This document shows, piece by piece, positions 42,939 to 54,865 of a stretch of 64,000 bases of DNA (positions are counted from its first letter, which is position 1; every line of letters begins with the position of its first letter). A program made the position numbers and the translations under genes. The stretch is from contig CM043960.1 in the NCBI GenBank assembly GCA_014529385.2, positions 117,498,043 to 117,562,042 on the forward strand, written 5' to 3'. The DNA comes from Adiantum capillus-veneris (Eukaryota; Streptophyta; Polypodiopsida; Polypodiales; Pteridaceae). The notes beneath the pieces were generated by a model. The model searched no databases. It was not told the origin of the DNA and saw nothing but the letters and a program-made list of their open reading frames with translations.

Positions 42939-43729
42939 ATATCCATTTAATATGGAATTGATTGTTTGGAACTCTGAAATTAACACTATTTTCATGTCCT
43001 AAAAATGCTTGTTCGTCTGTCTGATGTTATTCTTACAACCAGGCTACACTCATGCACAACTAGTTGGGATATTCGAAGAGACAGGAAGGGGCGATTCACT
43101 TTTTCTTATTATTTCAGAATAGCATTAGCCCTTCAAATGGCCCTTCAATGTTATGTAATTGTCATCTACTTATGTAAGACTCATTATTCGTGATTCTGTT
43201 GTGGAGGATGTGGAACTTAAAAGAACATTTTCCCTTCCCATCGAGCTATTGCATCTTTTCTACGAACAACTTTTTTGTTTTGAAGTCCAGAAGCAGTGTG
43301 AGCTTGTTGCCTATGCTTCTCTTGCAGGCAAGGTTCATGGGTTGAAGGGTAAAGTTAGAAGGAATGCCGCATGGTTTCTAAAACTTCTACTCTTTAGAAG
43401 GTTGGGTGGTCTTCCCCCTCAATGCTCATTTGAAAAAGAGGAGAATTGCCTCCAAAATCTTTAAAGATTAGCCTTGCTTCTTTTTTTTTGGTGGTGGTTT
43501 GGGGGGGGGGGGGAGATCAGCACCATCATGTTCATGTTTTTGTTATGCTGCTTAAAAAATAAAAAATAAACAAAATTGAGGACCTCATTTCAACTTAATT
43601 TATTCAACTTTAACTTAATTTGGAAACTCAAGGCAAGGCAAGGCATCTTCTTTATTTTAATGATAGTTGATGTGTTGAAAATTCTTTGTTTTCCAATGAA
43701 TTCTTTGTGTTGGGTCCATCTCGTCATTG
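42939..43729. other. Unassigned region with a small + strand ORF
   Basis: A 101-codon + strand frame at 43159-43464 (MSSTYVRLIIRDSVVEDVEL, later CELVAYASLAGKVHGLKGKV) has no similarity I recognise. It includes a possible acceptor, CTTCTCTTGCAGGC, near 43318. It could be a decayed exon or chance. A poly-T followed by a G run (43477-43514) and AT-rich sequence fill the rest. Confidence 0.3.
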
Positions 43730-44254
43730 TCACTTCCACAATGTAAAAAGTGACCTCATGTGTATTTCATTACCTACAGTCTCCAACTTGCCTTTGGCTA
43801 CTTTGAACATGAAATGACAGTTCTTTGGGAGACATACCTTTCCTTGAGCAGTGGCAAAGCTTTCATGATGTGGCTTAGTTTTAAGTCGAGACAGACCTTT
43901 CCCTGAAAAGTGACAAAGCTTTCTAGATGTCCTCAATTTTAAGCAAGGATTTTTGCAACGCAAGGGCACCAGTATTGTGGTACTGGCTCTTAGAACAATA
44001 GGATTTATGGACCTCTCCCATAACAAGCTTGAAGAATTCAGTTGCTCCTTTGTGGTTGAAATTGATATGTCTAATAAATACATCTTTGGCCCAAATCCCT
44101 TCAGCTGGTGGGCAATTGAGAGTTGCTTGTTCAACAAGTTTTGAACACAACCTAGGTCTGCGGTGAACCCTTGTGCCAATGTGTCAAAAGATAACCTTGA
44201 GACAAAAATGTTGACTTTGGCATGACATGGCCAATAAGTGCATTGGACACTCAC
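43730..44254 (-). other. Unassigned 174-codon ORF
   Basis: A minus-strand frame ([20 protein letters not shown], later GPKMYLLDISISTTKEQLNS) has no recognised domain. A different minus frame in the same place reads CSKLVEQATLNCPPAEGIWAK. Neither looks clearly coding. It is probably an old, decayed repeat. 44255-44720 holds nothing recognisable. Confidence 0.25.
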
Positions 44255-44724
44255 TTGAGTGTGAGCACATTGGCATGGGCACCTCCCTATGTGCCTCCAA
44301 ATTCCACATCACTACCAAAGCTTTAGTGCACTTTCAAAGGGGACATCTCCTCATTTGAGATGATCTTGCTAGAGCTCCTCATTGGAAAGTGACCTACAGA
44401 CAAGGGATTTTTTAAAGATGGAAATTTGGTAGGTTGGCTAAGGCAACTTGTGAATGAGAGGCATCAATCGGTTAATATCCCCTAATAGATAACATTAAAC
44501 AAATTATATGATTTTTCTCATTTAAACTGGTTCATCCAAACACCATCCGATGTGCTGCTTTATCATCTCAGTAGTCCCTAGTTTGATTGTCCATCGAGGA
44601 TGAGAGATAAAGTTGGCTTGGAATTTTTTTGATAACACTAGCTAAAATTGATGGAGAACTAATGTGCCCTTTTCATTACTTGTTTACCTTGATTGTCTAA
44701 TACTAAATTTTACAATGGTTAGGG

Positions 44725-44763
44725 AGCTGACATGTGTCCCTTATTCCCTTTGTGTCAAGGGAG

Positions 44764-44808
<45 letters not shown>

Positions 44809-45180
44809 CTCTCTCATCCCCTACTAAAAGGGCTCGCCCCCTCCTCTTTAGGAGTCTTTGAAGACTTTGTGTTCACTACCAAGCATCCAACTTTCCTAAG
44901 CAATGACCATTGGACTTAACCTTTGAATTTTGGAACCTTAGCATTTTGGAAGTCTTAATGGGTTGAACCTTAGGTCTTTGAAGACCATTGCTTGCACATT
45001 GCTCTTATGCAAATGGTCCCCCTTTGGATCCCTATTTTCCCTCCTTTGAATCCCTACTTCGATCAGTCTGCTAGCCTTACCAATAATCTAGCTTTTTCTC
45101 TCCTGGTACTTCCCCATATTAAATGATCAGTTTAACATGAGAAAATCATCTAGGAGAATTAGATATTAGTTATTATGATA
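44725..45180 (-). repeat. Family C-like LTR fragment
   Basis: It matches 32350-32790 of the family C LTR (GGGAGCTGACATG.GTCCCT, CTTAGCATTTTGGAAGTCTT, GGAGAATTAGATATT), ending TTATTATGATA. It is 5'-truncated and carries an expanded (GT)n run at 44766-44806. It is a lone LTR piece. Confidence 0.75.
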
Positions 45181-45211
<31 letters not shown>

Positions 45212-45553
45212 GGGCGGGGGGGGGGGGGGGGGGGGGGGGCAGGAAGCTCTGTGTTGCACATGCAAAGCTCTCTTTAAACACGATCACCTACATGAGATAC
45301 ACGAGGAATACACACACACCCGCACACACACACATAGCGCTTTCTGTCCAAGGGCATAGCAAGGAAGGGTCCATGAAGCTCTGTGTTGTTTTTCAGTAGA
45401 TGGTCTCTGTCCAGACGCAATCAACTACATGCGTATTTTGAAGGCATTTGATTCTATGCAATATGGTAATATGGCCACCAAAATTCATGACTATATTGAT
45501 AGTTAGAGGTTGTGCTTTGGCACTGCCTTGGTACAAATCCCGTTATAGAGTGC

Positions 45554-45610
<57 letters not shown>

Positions 45611-45722
45611 CAATCTTCCAGCATGGAAGGTGCTCCAAGGCATGTAGCTGCATAGGTGGAATTTCCATCTATAGCCAACCATTGAAGGCCATCTCAATCC
45701 TCCTAATCCCATACAAAAACCT

Positions 45723-45774
<52 letters not shown>
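45181..45774. repeat. Microsatellite cluster: GT, GA, poly-G
   Basis: (GT)n(GA)n leads into a run of about 26 G near 45213-45239, which can form G-quadruplexes. (GA)n tracts of about 50 bp each lie at 45557-45606 and 45725-45774, with unassigned single-copy-looking sequence between. No genes are seen. Confidence 0.8.
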
Positions 45775-45775
<1 letters not shown>

Positions 45776-47275
45776 ATGGAAATAGCCTATGAACTTTGAG
45801 AATAGCGAAATTAGGATAATCAAAGAGAGCATTTTTGTGAGACTACTTTGAGAATATAGAGGGTGAGCTTAATTGATGTTAGCAACATAAGCATAGTACT
45901 TAATTAACTTGGCACGAACAATACTTTTGCAAGAGAGAGAGTTTAGAGAACTTGACAACAATTGAGGACCAAATTTATATGGAGCTGGTCCCCCCTCCAA
46001 TCGGCATTTGTATCATAGAGTCTCCCATCAAGAGAGACTTGGTACAATACAATCTTTGTGTTCCTTGTGACATAGGTGATGCAATGAAGATGGAAAGCTT
46101 CATGCATCACGAGCATAACATAGACTTTGTAAAAAACAGTAGCTATCCCCAACCTCAGTCCCAAGGCCTCAAACACCTTCAAAGGTGGAGAGAGCTAGCA
46201 GGGAATGAGGGTAGGGAAGAGGAAGAAGAAACATTCATAGGAGAAAGAAATAGTTCCTCACTTATCATCACTCTTCTTGCTAGAATACATAATAGCATAG
46301 TAATGAAGATGGAGAAGATGGCAAGCTTAAGCATTGAAACATGGCTCTTGGTTGGATTTGCATTCCATAGCCAAGAGTGTTGGTGTAGGCTCTCAACTTC
46401 TCTAGTAGCTTGGAGAAGGAGATGGAGCTCTTGTACTTTGCACTCCACACAATGAGAGAGAGAGTGTGTGTGTGTGTGTGTGTGTGTGGAAGAGTATACC
46501 CCCCAAGCAACCCCCCTCCTTGCTTTGGTTGACCCCCACTTCTAGCACCTCCTCAAGCTTGACCAATCTCACAGGCTTAGCGCATATCAAGCAACAAGGG
46601 TAGTCTTGGGACAAGTGTCCCCCTCTCCCCTTTGAGAGAGAGGACTTGATAAATGCAAAAATAATTAATCAACTCAACTAAATCATCATTGGGCCCCAAG
46701 GGAGGATAACCAATAGGCTTTAGGAACACTATGAGGGCAACATGAGGAGGAGCTTGACAAGTGTCCTATTTGCCTTCTTGGTACCAAGCTTGCCTTGTGT
46801 GAGGGTGTGTGTGTGTTCTCTCTCTAGCCCCTAGAATGAGGGCTCGTTTCCTCATGAGTAGGGATATGATTTGAACACCTTACCCTCAAGCACCTTAGTC
46901 ATGGAGCACCTTAGCACCTTAGTCATTAAGCACCTCAAGCCCCTTAGTCAGCAAGCACGACAAGCACCTCAAGCTTGGGCCGGATTCCCACCTCAAGCAC
47001 AACCCTAGCTTACCTAAGGTCAAAGGACTTTTAACACTAACCTTTGGAGGTCTTTAATGAAGCTAACCCCAAGGTATTTTAAGATCCATCAGCTATCCTT
47101 GCTCTTTGATAGATCATCTCTCATTTGGACCCCTTTACCATTGGCCCCGTGTTGAGATAGACCCGTAAGCACACTTCTATATTCTAACCCTTGTTTCCGT
47201 CTATTCTCCCACATTAAATGATCAGTTTAATATGCAAAAATAATTTGTCTTGATTAGATATTAGATTTTATGACA
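45775..47275 (-). repeat. C' element 3' LTR (family C-related)
   Basis: Similar in order to the family C LTR (GAGGACC..., GGAGCTGGTCCCCCC, CAAGAGAGACTT, later GGATCAGTTTAATATG) but much diverged. It ends GATTTTATGACA at 47275 and is followed by the family C-type 3' non-coding region. Its left boundary is unclear, near the (GA)n tract at 45774. It includes a (GT)n at 46464-46488 and clustered CAAGCACCTTAGTCA repeats near 46890-46980. Confidence 0.65.
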
Positions 47276-47513
47276 TTACCTCTCCCTTGAAATCATAGTC
47301 GTCCTCGACTATGAGGTAGAAGAGATAAAGCCTTAGTCATTAGTCAATGTTTCTCCCAAAGTAGAGTGATAAATTTTACTTGGTGTTTGAGAGACTTCGT
47401 CATCACAAACATGATTCTAAGCATGCATACTACTTAAATTTGTGCACAATGAAAAGAGAATTAGTCTTATAAGACAAAAACATTGGTCATTTGAAAGAAA
47501 TTTGTACATTTGC

Positions 47514-47921
47514 TTACTCTAATGTAGCATTGTAAGCATTGACAAGGTTCATACTATCCTTTAGTTGTATTCCTTGCATCCATCTAGCATCTTCAAAAGG
47601 ATAATTTTTGAACTTAATAAGATACTGTCGAATAATCTTACCATGTCGCAATACCTTGTCTTCATGCCAAAGGATAGCTTCGGGTTGTAGCACCTCTTCT
47701 TGGTCTTCGATTTCGGAAGGGTCTTCAATAATTGGTTCAATTGGTGGCTCTCCTTTGTAGGGCTTAAGTAGGATCACATGAAAAGCATTTTGTATGAGGC
47801 ACTGGTTTGGCAACTTGAGTTGATAATCCATTTCATTGATTGGCTTCAAGATTTGAAAAGGACCATAGTATCTTTTTGCTAGTTTAGCATAATACTTTTG
47901 ATGGCCAGTAGGATTTTGTGA
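47514..47921 (-). pseudogene. C' integrase C-terminus and chromodomain
   Basis: It encodes NPTGHQKYYAKLAKRYYGPF (GPY/F module) and the chromodomain (RQYLIKFKNYPFEDARW), ending NAYNATLE-stop at 47514. It is ~88 percent like the family C protein by eye. The CACTA element has cut it from the rest at 47922. Confidence 0.88.
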
Positions 47922-48125
47922 CACTGTTAGCGACGGAAATACACTGGGTTTTTATAACCCCCGGCGTCGCTAAAACCGTCGCTACGAGAGCGTCGCTAAA
48001 TGCGTCGCTATATATAGCGACGCTCATAGCGACGGTTATAGCGACGTTTACACAGAAGACTATAGCGACGCTCATAGCGACGCTACAGAGCCATAAATAG
48101 CGACGGTTATAGCGACGCCCGAGAG
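47922..48125. repeat. CACTA left subterminal repeat region
   Basis: About a dozen copies of GCGACG or its complement (for example TAGCGACGCTCATAGCGACG) lie in 200 bp. Subterminal arrays of this type bind the element's TNPA protein in En/Spm. The short inverted pairs could also form hairpins. Confidence 0.88.
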
Positions 48126-48498
48126 AATTTTTTTTTGGTGACAGGGCATTGAATGCCCTGCCACCCATCAACCATATTGTACTTGATTCACTTTTTTAAA
48201 AAAGTGCAAGGGTAGATAATAGACCCAAAATAGTCACCCACAAGACGCATTGTTTGCAAAATTGACAAGCGTAAAATTGACAATTGTACACATCATAGGC
48301 AAAATGAATTGATTGGCAAATGTAATAATGACAATTGTACAACATCATAGGCATAAAGAATTGATTGGCAAAAGGAACTGCGGTGACAAATGTAATAATA
48401 TACATGGTTCAAAAAGACGTATAAAATCCGTCTCATGATACATAAGCTATGAGAAACCCTAAACTACTGCTATCTAGCTACGACTAAACTGACGTCGT
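48126..48498 (-). other. CACTA 3' non-coding region with a direct repeat
   Basis: It includes a palindrome GGGCATTGAATGCCC (48144-48158). A ~75 bp unit is repeated about twice at 48262-48395 (ATTGACAATTGTACA, ATCATAGGCA.AA.GAATTGATTGGCAAA). It probably contains the 3' UTR of the TNPA-like gene. No gene is seen. Confidence 0.5.
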
Positions 48499-49808
48499 CT
48501 AGTCAGACGTCTCATCGCGTCCAAGCGGTGTATCTGTCGGATTCTGCAAAAAAAGACAATAAGACAGCTTTCAGTAAGTATAAACATATAACGACATTTA
48601 TAAAACAATACAAAAAATAGAAAAGAGTAAACCCTAATACTAACCATGCCGCCGCGAGAACTGAGAATGTCCATCAGGGCGTTTAAGCCCTTCCTGCCTG
48701 CGTACTCGCGCTCGTACGGTGTGGGATCACGTCCTGTCATCGACCACTATCAAAACATACAAAGATTTCATTATGTTAGAATTAAAAAACTCATAAACCC
48801 TAAACTATCGAACATAAAGAGCAATGCGAAAACACTTACAAAATCGGCCTCAAATGATGCCCATCCACCGCTCCCCAAGTGGTGCGAGCTCCCTGCCTCT
48901 ACTCGCGCTCTGGCTGCATCCTTTTGTTGCTTCCACTTGTCGGGATTCTCGCGCGCTGCTTTCTTCGCATTCTTCCAATCTTCTTTGGCCAGCCAATCTG
49001 GCCTGTTCCACCCATTCTTGATTGCTTTTTGCACTTCGGAACGCTTGTGTTTGCAGTATTCGCGCATTCGAATCTTCATCAGGTCTTCATTGAAGCGCTG
49101 ACCCCGTGTTGGAACGGGAAACTCATCATGAAGTATGCTGATGACTCTGTTTTTTAAATCACTTGGTACTTCACTCCATTTGTTTAGTATGTAGTGTCTA
49201 AACAGCTGAGAGCAAAGACCACGCATGCGCGAGATCACCTTCTTGCCGTCATCATCCATGATGATGCCGCCGCTGAAGTCGACGGAGTAAGGCAAGCCCT
49301 CTGGCCGGTGACGCGTGAACCTGGGTGTCCCGGTAGGGGTCTCTAGCGGCGTGTCGATGGGGGTACGGATGTCAGGTGTCTCCACCGGCATCTGGGCCCC
49401 GAAGCGAGGAGTGTCGAGTGGGGTGGCTCCTGGCGGAGTAGGTAGAGGTGTGTAGCTGCTAGGAACAGTCAGCCGTGCAAAACCTGGCGTAGATGGCGAT
49501 GCTGTGGCTGGTGTGGGGGCGGGCAAAGAAGGGGAGGGTAAAGAGCCTCGTCGAACACGAGGCGGTGTGGAGGCATCGGCGACGGAATCCCCACAACAAC
49601 CGCCACCGCCACCACTAGAGCGCTGGTGTCTAGACGAGTGTGAAGATCGTCTCGTCGACACCGAAGCTTCGGAGCGCGCCGAATGCTCCGAAAGAGAGGG
49701 AGATGCGGATGGAGTAGGAACGCGCGATGATGCGCCAGAGCGATGACGCTCCACGTACCACTGTCTCTGCTGCGGTGACAAAGTAGAAAGAAACTCCTCA
49801 TCATCCAT
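48499..49808 (-). CDS. CACTA TNPA-like / Transposase_24 protein, 3 exons
   Basis: The likely DNA-binding transposition protein. Predicted exons are 49808-48840, 48746-48645 and 48543-48499, with donors GTAAGTG and GTTAGTA and acceptors TAG and GCAG; splicing keeps the frame and ends ETSD-stop. The start MDDEEFLSTLSPQQRQWYVE is preferred over an upstream in-frame ATG in AT-rich sequence. The N-terminal half is Ser/Pro/Thr-rich with a Gly run. The C-terminal half has the family-like LKNRVISILHDEFPVP, RPDWLAKEDWKNAKKAAREN and SHHLGSGGWASFEADF, then GRDPTPYEREYAGRKG. It looks intact. Confidence 0.75.
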
Positions 49809-50148
49809 ACCTGCATTAAACACACGAATATTTAAACTTAATATTGAATGAATAGAGTAGACAATGACGCAAAGACCATTAAATACAATGACGTAATGAC
49901 GCATATAAATACAATGACGCAATGAATTGAGTGATAGAAGAGGCAAGTCGAAAACTCAGAATTTTCAATCAAAAGATGTGAGCGCGAGTAAAAAAGAGCG
50001 TTATACACCATGGAAGGTACTTAGAGAGCCAGAGCTTTTACAACACGGAGCAAAATTGTTCAAATACAATATTTGTGGCTTTAAGAGATCTCTCTCTCAT
50101 CCTCGCATAACTCAGCATAACTTCCTATATCTATATAGAGCTCTCCGT

Positions 50149-53100
50149 TTAAACACATATCCTCTGTTTCATTTTGTAGCTCCTCTGCATGCACCCCATA
50201 TAGAGTAGTAGCATCTTGATGCTCGTCTGGCACCACCGCACGGCTTCTGATTGAGCATCTTCTCTGATCTCCTCCATTGATGCCGTTGTGATTGGCACAT
50301 GGTAGCCTTCATACGTCCTTGCACTACGAGGGGCTACCTCTATGACGTACCACCAGTTTGATGTAGACTTTGTAGGATGAAATATTACCTGCCAGAGCCA
50401 CATAACTTACATGAGAGCTTTCAAGCACATAACTTGTAAAAGGGGGATGTTAACTATTTACATACTTACTTGTTCACAATGCTCGGGTAGTACGAAAGTG
50501 TCTCTTAGGTCAGTCCATTTCTTAGTAGAATCCACCTCAAGAAAACCAGACTCTCCTCTACGCACAGTAGCATTGCGACCCTCCATGATTATCTTGAACC
50601 ATTGCACGTCGAACAAGTCGACAAAAAATCCTCTGTAATCGATCCTCAAAATCTCTTGTAGCGTGCCGAAGTAAGTGAGTTCCGCCACCACAGGCTCTGC
50701 ATCAGAGGAACGTTGTCGACTAGACTATTCAAATTTTGCCATGATTCCACAATCTTGAGTAAAACGCTTTTTGTCGATCCATTCCACCCTAAAATGTCGA
50801 CCTTTACACCATGCTGTTGTGTATGACTTATACTACAACGAACAAAGATTATGAGTGGCCGTTCAAACGTTTAGAAATAAAGTCACTAGCTAGTCGTACA
50901 TTGCAAACTTACCTTGGTCGCGCAACCCCGAGAGTACTCCCACTCTTCCTTAGTCACTTCGTCACCCCATTGTTGTGCGCTTTTCAATTGGTTGTGCAAC
51001 CATCTTAAGCTCATGAAGGTTGGTAGGCTCTCCAGAACCGTCGGATAGTGCATCGGTGGTCGTCTTCCCCGTCTCCACTCGATTCGTGCCCTTTGTCGCT
51101 CTTGCTTTGCATCCTCATATTGTGAAATCCACTTTTGCATCACTGGATTGTGAAGCATGCAAAATCGGTTGATTTTAGCCTCTAGATCTTCCGTCATCTT
51201 CTTCTCAACACCGAGATTGCACATGACAATCCCATATATGCGCTCATCATCTATGGTTCGCCATAGCGTGTCCCGGGCTTTATCAAATCCGTCTAGCCAC
51301 TCTCCAATGTACACTAGGGACTCTGATACCAACCAACCTTCTGCCATGCTACCCTCCGGACGTGCCTTTTGACGCACATATCCCTTAATCGTTTTCATGA
51401 AACGTTCTAAGAAGAACATCCATCTGGAATGAACTGTGCCAGCTATTTCCACCTCATCAACTATGTGAACAAGAAGATGCACCTGAATGGTTAGCATGGT
51501 AGTAGAAAAATGTTTCTCAAACATGCACACAAGCTCCGCAGCATTTAGTTTGGCGAATGGTATGGAGTCTACGTTGATCTCCTTTTGTGAGATCCATTGC
51601 ACCACCTTTGCAAGTTTGTAGATTGTGTTACGGATGTCGAGAGACAAACATCCCTCAATGGCAACCGGTAAAATAAACTGTAAAGTATGTGCAGCAATGA
51701 TATTAAAGTCCACTATGAACGTACCCGACACATTTTATGCCAATCGTGTGACTTCAAACCGGTAAGCTTTCCTTCTTTAGTAAAACACGTTCGGAGCGAG
51801 TGCATTACGCCAGTGGGGGTCCGCAAAGATCGAATGGTCTCTTTTACTTTGCGTTCTTGGGCTCCTGTGAAAATCCATGGTGCTTTAGGGAGTTTTATCG
51901 ATCCATCAGACGTTGTTTGCGGCCAATATTGCTCCATACGATCCACATTTCTAAGGTCAACTATGGCTCCCAAAGTATCTTTCTTGCCGGTCAGATGGTC
52001 CCATAGTAGATTACCCACATTCTTGAATATGTGCATTGGATCGAGCAAGTGATTGATCATGAGTCGGGGCCAGTATGGTAACTCGTACCATAGAGATAGT
52101 CTCTTCATCCCTGGAGGCAATCCGTCATCGCACATCTCCTTCTGCTCTAACCATGCTTGTGCAGACATCCTTGGTGGCTCTCTTCCCAAAAAGCTGTCGC
52201 GTAACACATGATTCTCTGGAAGATACGCTTGATGACCTTCGTAGATTTGCTTCTTCAGTGAGGGCGCCCTACGTGCATTCAGTCTAGGTCCACATGTGAC
52301 ACATGCTCTGTATCCGCTTGTTTGAAGCCTTGCATGTATACACATGATAATAGATCAACTATGGGAAAAAACAAGATTTACAGTGTCTGAGTGAGGAGTG
52401 TCAATAGATCACCTGAGCATTCTGTTAGCCCGGGATAGTCATGCATGGTCCACATTAGAATGCCTCTGATCAAAGCATTCCGTCGTCCTGTGTGTCAGCT
52501 CATATCCACCACCTCTATGCCAATCCACAATTGTTGTAGCTCTTCCAATAGTGGACGAAGATACACATCCATATTCTCCACTTTATATCGCCCTGGCACA
52601 ATCAAGCTTAGCCATAGGTGCCCCTTCTTCGTAGTCAACCACGGGGGAATGTTGTAGTCGACGATGACAACGGGCCATACACTGTAAGATGTTGATCTTT
52701 GACCAAATGGATTTACGCCATCCATAGCCAGGCCTAAGCGCAAATTTCGAGCTTCCCTGGCAAAATCCGACCATGTTCCATCTATATGTTTCCAGGCTGC
52801 GCAATCTGCAGGAATTCGTAGCACACCATCCGAAGATTTATTCTCCTCATGCCATGATGCTAGGGCGGCCATGGACTTACATTCGAAGAAATGCTTGACG
52901 CGAGGAAGCAGAGGAAAATGTCGCAAAACCTTTTGTGGAATTTTTGTCCCGTGGAGATCTACTCGATATCTTTCGGAATCACATTTCGGACACTTCTCCA
53001 TGTCTATGTATTCCCCTCTGAAAAGAATGCAGTCATTAGGACAAGCGTGGATAGAACTGTAATCCATCCCCAAGTTTTGCAAAATCGTTTTTGCTTCATC

Positions 53101-53781
53101 TCGGGAATCTGGCATCACATTGTCAGCTGGTAGTATGTGCTCTTTAAGCAATCTACACAACATAAAAATACGATACAGTCATGTAAAAATCTATCAGATC
53201 ATTATACATTTAGAGTTTTATTAAAGTAAACTAATTGTAATAGATCACCTAAAAAGCGCTGTGACGCTAGTGTCACTCCATCCAAACTTTGCCTGCATGT
53301 TGAGAAGAACCAGGAGTGCTTTCAATCTAGACATACGTGCTCCATTATACAATGGCGTATCGGCTTCACTTTTCATATCATCGTAGATAAGCCTTTCTGA
53401 ATCCATGATCGTCTCGATCATTTCATCAATCTCGGACTCAAACATTGCCTCGTTGGGAATGTGCTCTGCATGATCATCCCCTGAGCTGTCAGAGGCTACA
53501 TCTTGTGGCCTCACATATGCTGCTTGACCAAAGCGCCTGCGAACACGTCTATTGGGTTGCAAGATTGCTGCTTGTTGGCCAACGTCAGAGTCCGACGAGT
53601 TATAATTGGCAACAACTCGATCTATAATAGATGGATCGAACTCGCCAAATTCGCGAACGTGCTGCAAAGAAACACGTCTTGTCCGTCGCACAGCATGCTT
53701 GCATTGATTACAAGGACATAAGACCCTCGTTGAGAGATAGGTGTTTCGGTTGGACGGTCCCACATCCTCGTCACTACTCAT
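50149..53781 (-). pseudogene. CACTA TNP2 transposase
   Basis: The endonuclease/transposase of the element. Exon 1 (53781-53248) has the transposase-associated zinc motif CPCNQC. Exon 2 (53160 onward) has the TNP2 core: CPNDCILFRGEYIDMEKCPK, LRHFPLLPRVKHFF, LGLAMDGVNPFGQ, IPPWLTTKKGHLWLSLIVPG. Exon 3 (52345-51725) has CVTCGPRLNARR and YLPENHVLR. Then a DUF4218-type region (IQVHLLVHIVDEVEIAGTVH, RQKARPEGSMAEGWLV, 51677-50913) and a DUF4216-type region (RIDYRGFFVDLFDVQWFKI, SNWWYVIEV, to 50149). Several GTAAGT donors fit. A TGA at 52495 interrupts exon 2 in frame, and the 47 nt gap at 51678-51724 is either a very short intron or a frame break. Confidence 0.85.
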
Positions 53782-53843
53782 AATGAGGATAAAAATCTTA
53801 TAACCTGGACAACAAATTTAATATTCTATTGGCATTCTTCGTC

Positions 53844-53909
<66 letters not shown>

Positions 53910-54190
53910 ACCTTTCATTCTCTAGTCATGTCCAATCCCCGCACACCTCGGTCTAGAGGTGCACGGAGATCAGAACCACCGGGTTATAATTTCGTCTTTA
54001 TTGGTCAATACCTATATTTGTGGGTACAAGAAATCTACAGACCCACGTCTACATGATACTGCATGTAGTGGACAAAACCCCTTTGCCTCTTCTCTAGCTG
54101 TAGCACTTCACAGCATCTTAACATCTTTTCACAGTAGATCTTTTCACTGTTCGTCTAACTCTAAACCCTAAACCGTAAGTAATTCTTGCG
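53782..54190. other. TNP2 upstream region with (CT)n
   Basis: (CT)n at 53849-53906 lies just upstream of the TNP2 start; on the minus strand this is a GA leader. A short + strand frame (MSNPRTPRSRGARRSEPPGY, 53929-54056) is unassigned. It is probably promoter and 5' leader of TNP2. Confidence 0.4.
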
Positions 54191-54480
54191 TGGACTCGAT
54201 CTAACGTAAATAAGCGTAAATCTAAATAAACGTAAATCTAACTAAAAATAAACCTAAATCTAATTTAACATAAGTCTACATCTAACCTAATCTTTAACGT
54301 CTTTTGGGATAGTTTCCTACGACGTTAAAACTCTCTTCTTCTTGTGTGTGTGTGTGTGTGTGTGTGGGTAAACCTAAATAAACCTAAGTCTAATCTAATA
54401 TAACATAAATCTAAATCTAACGTAAATTATGTTATATTAAAAACAAGGAACTAAACTAACAGGGATTATAAGAACCTTAA
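54191..54480. repeat. AT-rich direct repeat, copy 1
   Basis: TAAATCTAA/AAACCTAAATCTAA short repeats are followed by TAATCTTTAACGTCTTTTGG, GTTTCCTACGACGTTA and CTCTTCTTCTTGTGTGTG. The block recurs at 54866-55075, on the other side of the HIPP-like fragment, at roughly 85-90 percent identity. Confidence 0.8.
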
Positions 54481-54502
54481 AACTGATTTAACACATAATT
54501 TT

Positions 54503-54865
54503 TCACATAACTCGGCAAGAGTTGTCATTCTCATCACTAAAGATGTGAGAGTTAACTTCCGGCGGTGACGCTGCCTCATCTCCATCCACATCTGACGACA
54601 GCAATTGGCCCTTTAGACCGTTCTTGCTCTTGTTACTAACTTTGAAGTTGCTGTTGAATGACTAGAGGTTGTCTAGATGGTCATTGTGTCGGGGATGTAG
54701 TGACTCTTGCCGCCCTGAAGATCCACCTTCTTCCCTATCTTCTGAAGACATTTCACCAGTACTTTTGGATCAACGGAGCCCACCATGAGTGAAGGCAGCA
54801 ATACCCTATATTCCATTGAGGGCTTTCTTCACCCGCTTCATGCAGGCATCGCAGTCTATGGAGAC
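54503..54865 (-). pseudogene. HIPP-like heavy-metal-associated protein fragment captured by CACTA
   Basis: The minus strand from 54865 reads VSIDCDACMKRVKKALNGI, the metal-binding loop and first helix of an HMA domain with its CxxC (CDAC). A frame change then leads to GSVDPKVLVKCLQKIGKKVD, the typical second half of a plant HMA domain, and another returns to SNKSKNGLKGQLLSSDVDGD. The end is DNSCRVM-stop at 54503, a CaaX-type prenylation box. An HMA domain followed by a C-terminal CaaX defines heavy-metal-associated isoprenylated plant proteins. Stops and shifts make it non-functional. Being inside the transposon, it is best explained as gene capture. Confidence 0.78.

Noticed and set aside
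43730-44254. A copia-type gag/pol fragment
   Set aside because: I could not see a zinc knuckle, GKG, DDE or YVDD motif in any frame; it is left unassigned.
49504-49746. + strand frame opposite the TNPA-like gene
   Set aside because: It is antisense to a well-supported exon and owes its openness to GC-rich Ser/Pro codons on the other strand.
54180-54480. AAACCTAAATCTAA blocks as interstitial telomere repeats
   Set aside because: The unit does not match the plant telomere CCCTAAA in register; it is degenerate AT-rich repeat.
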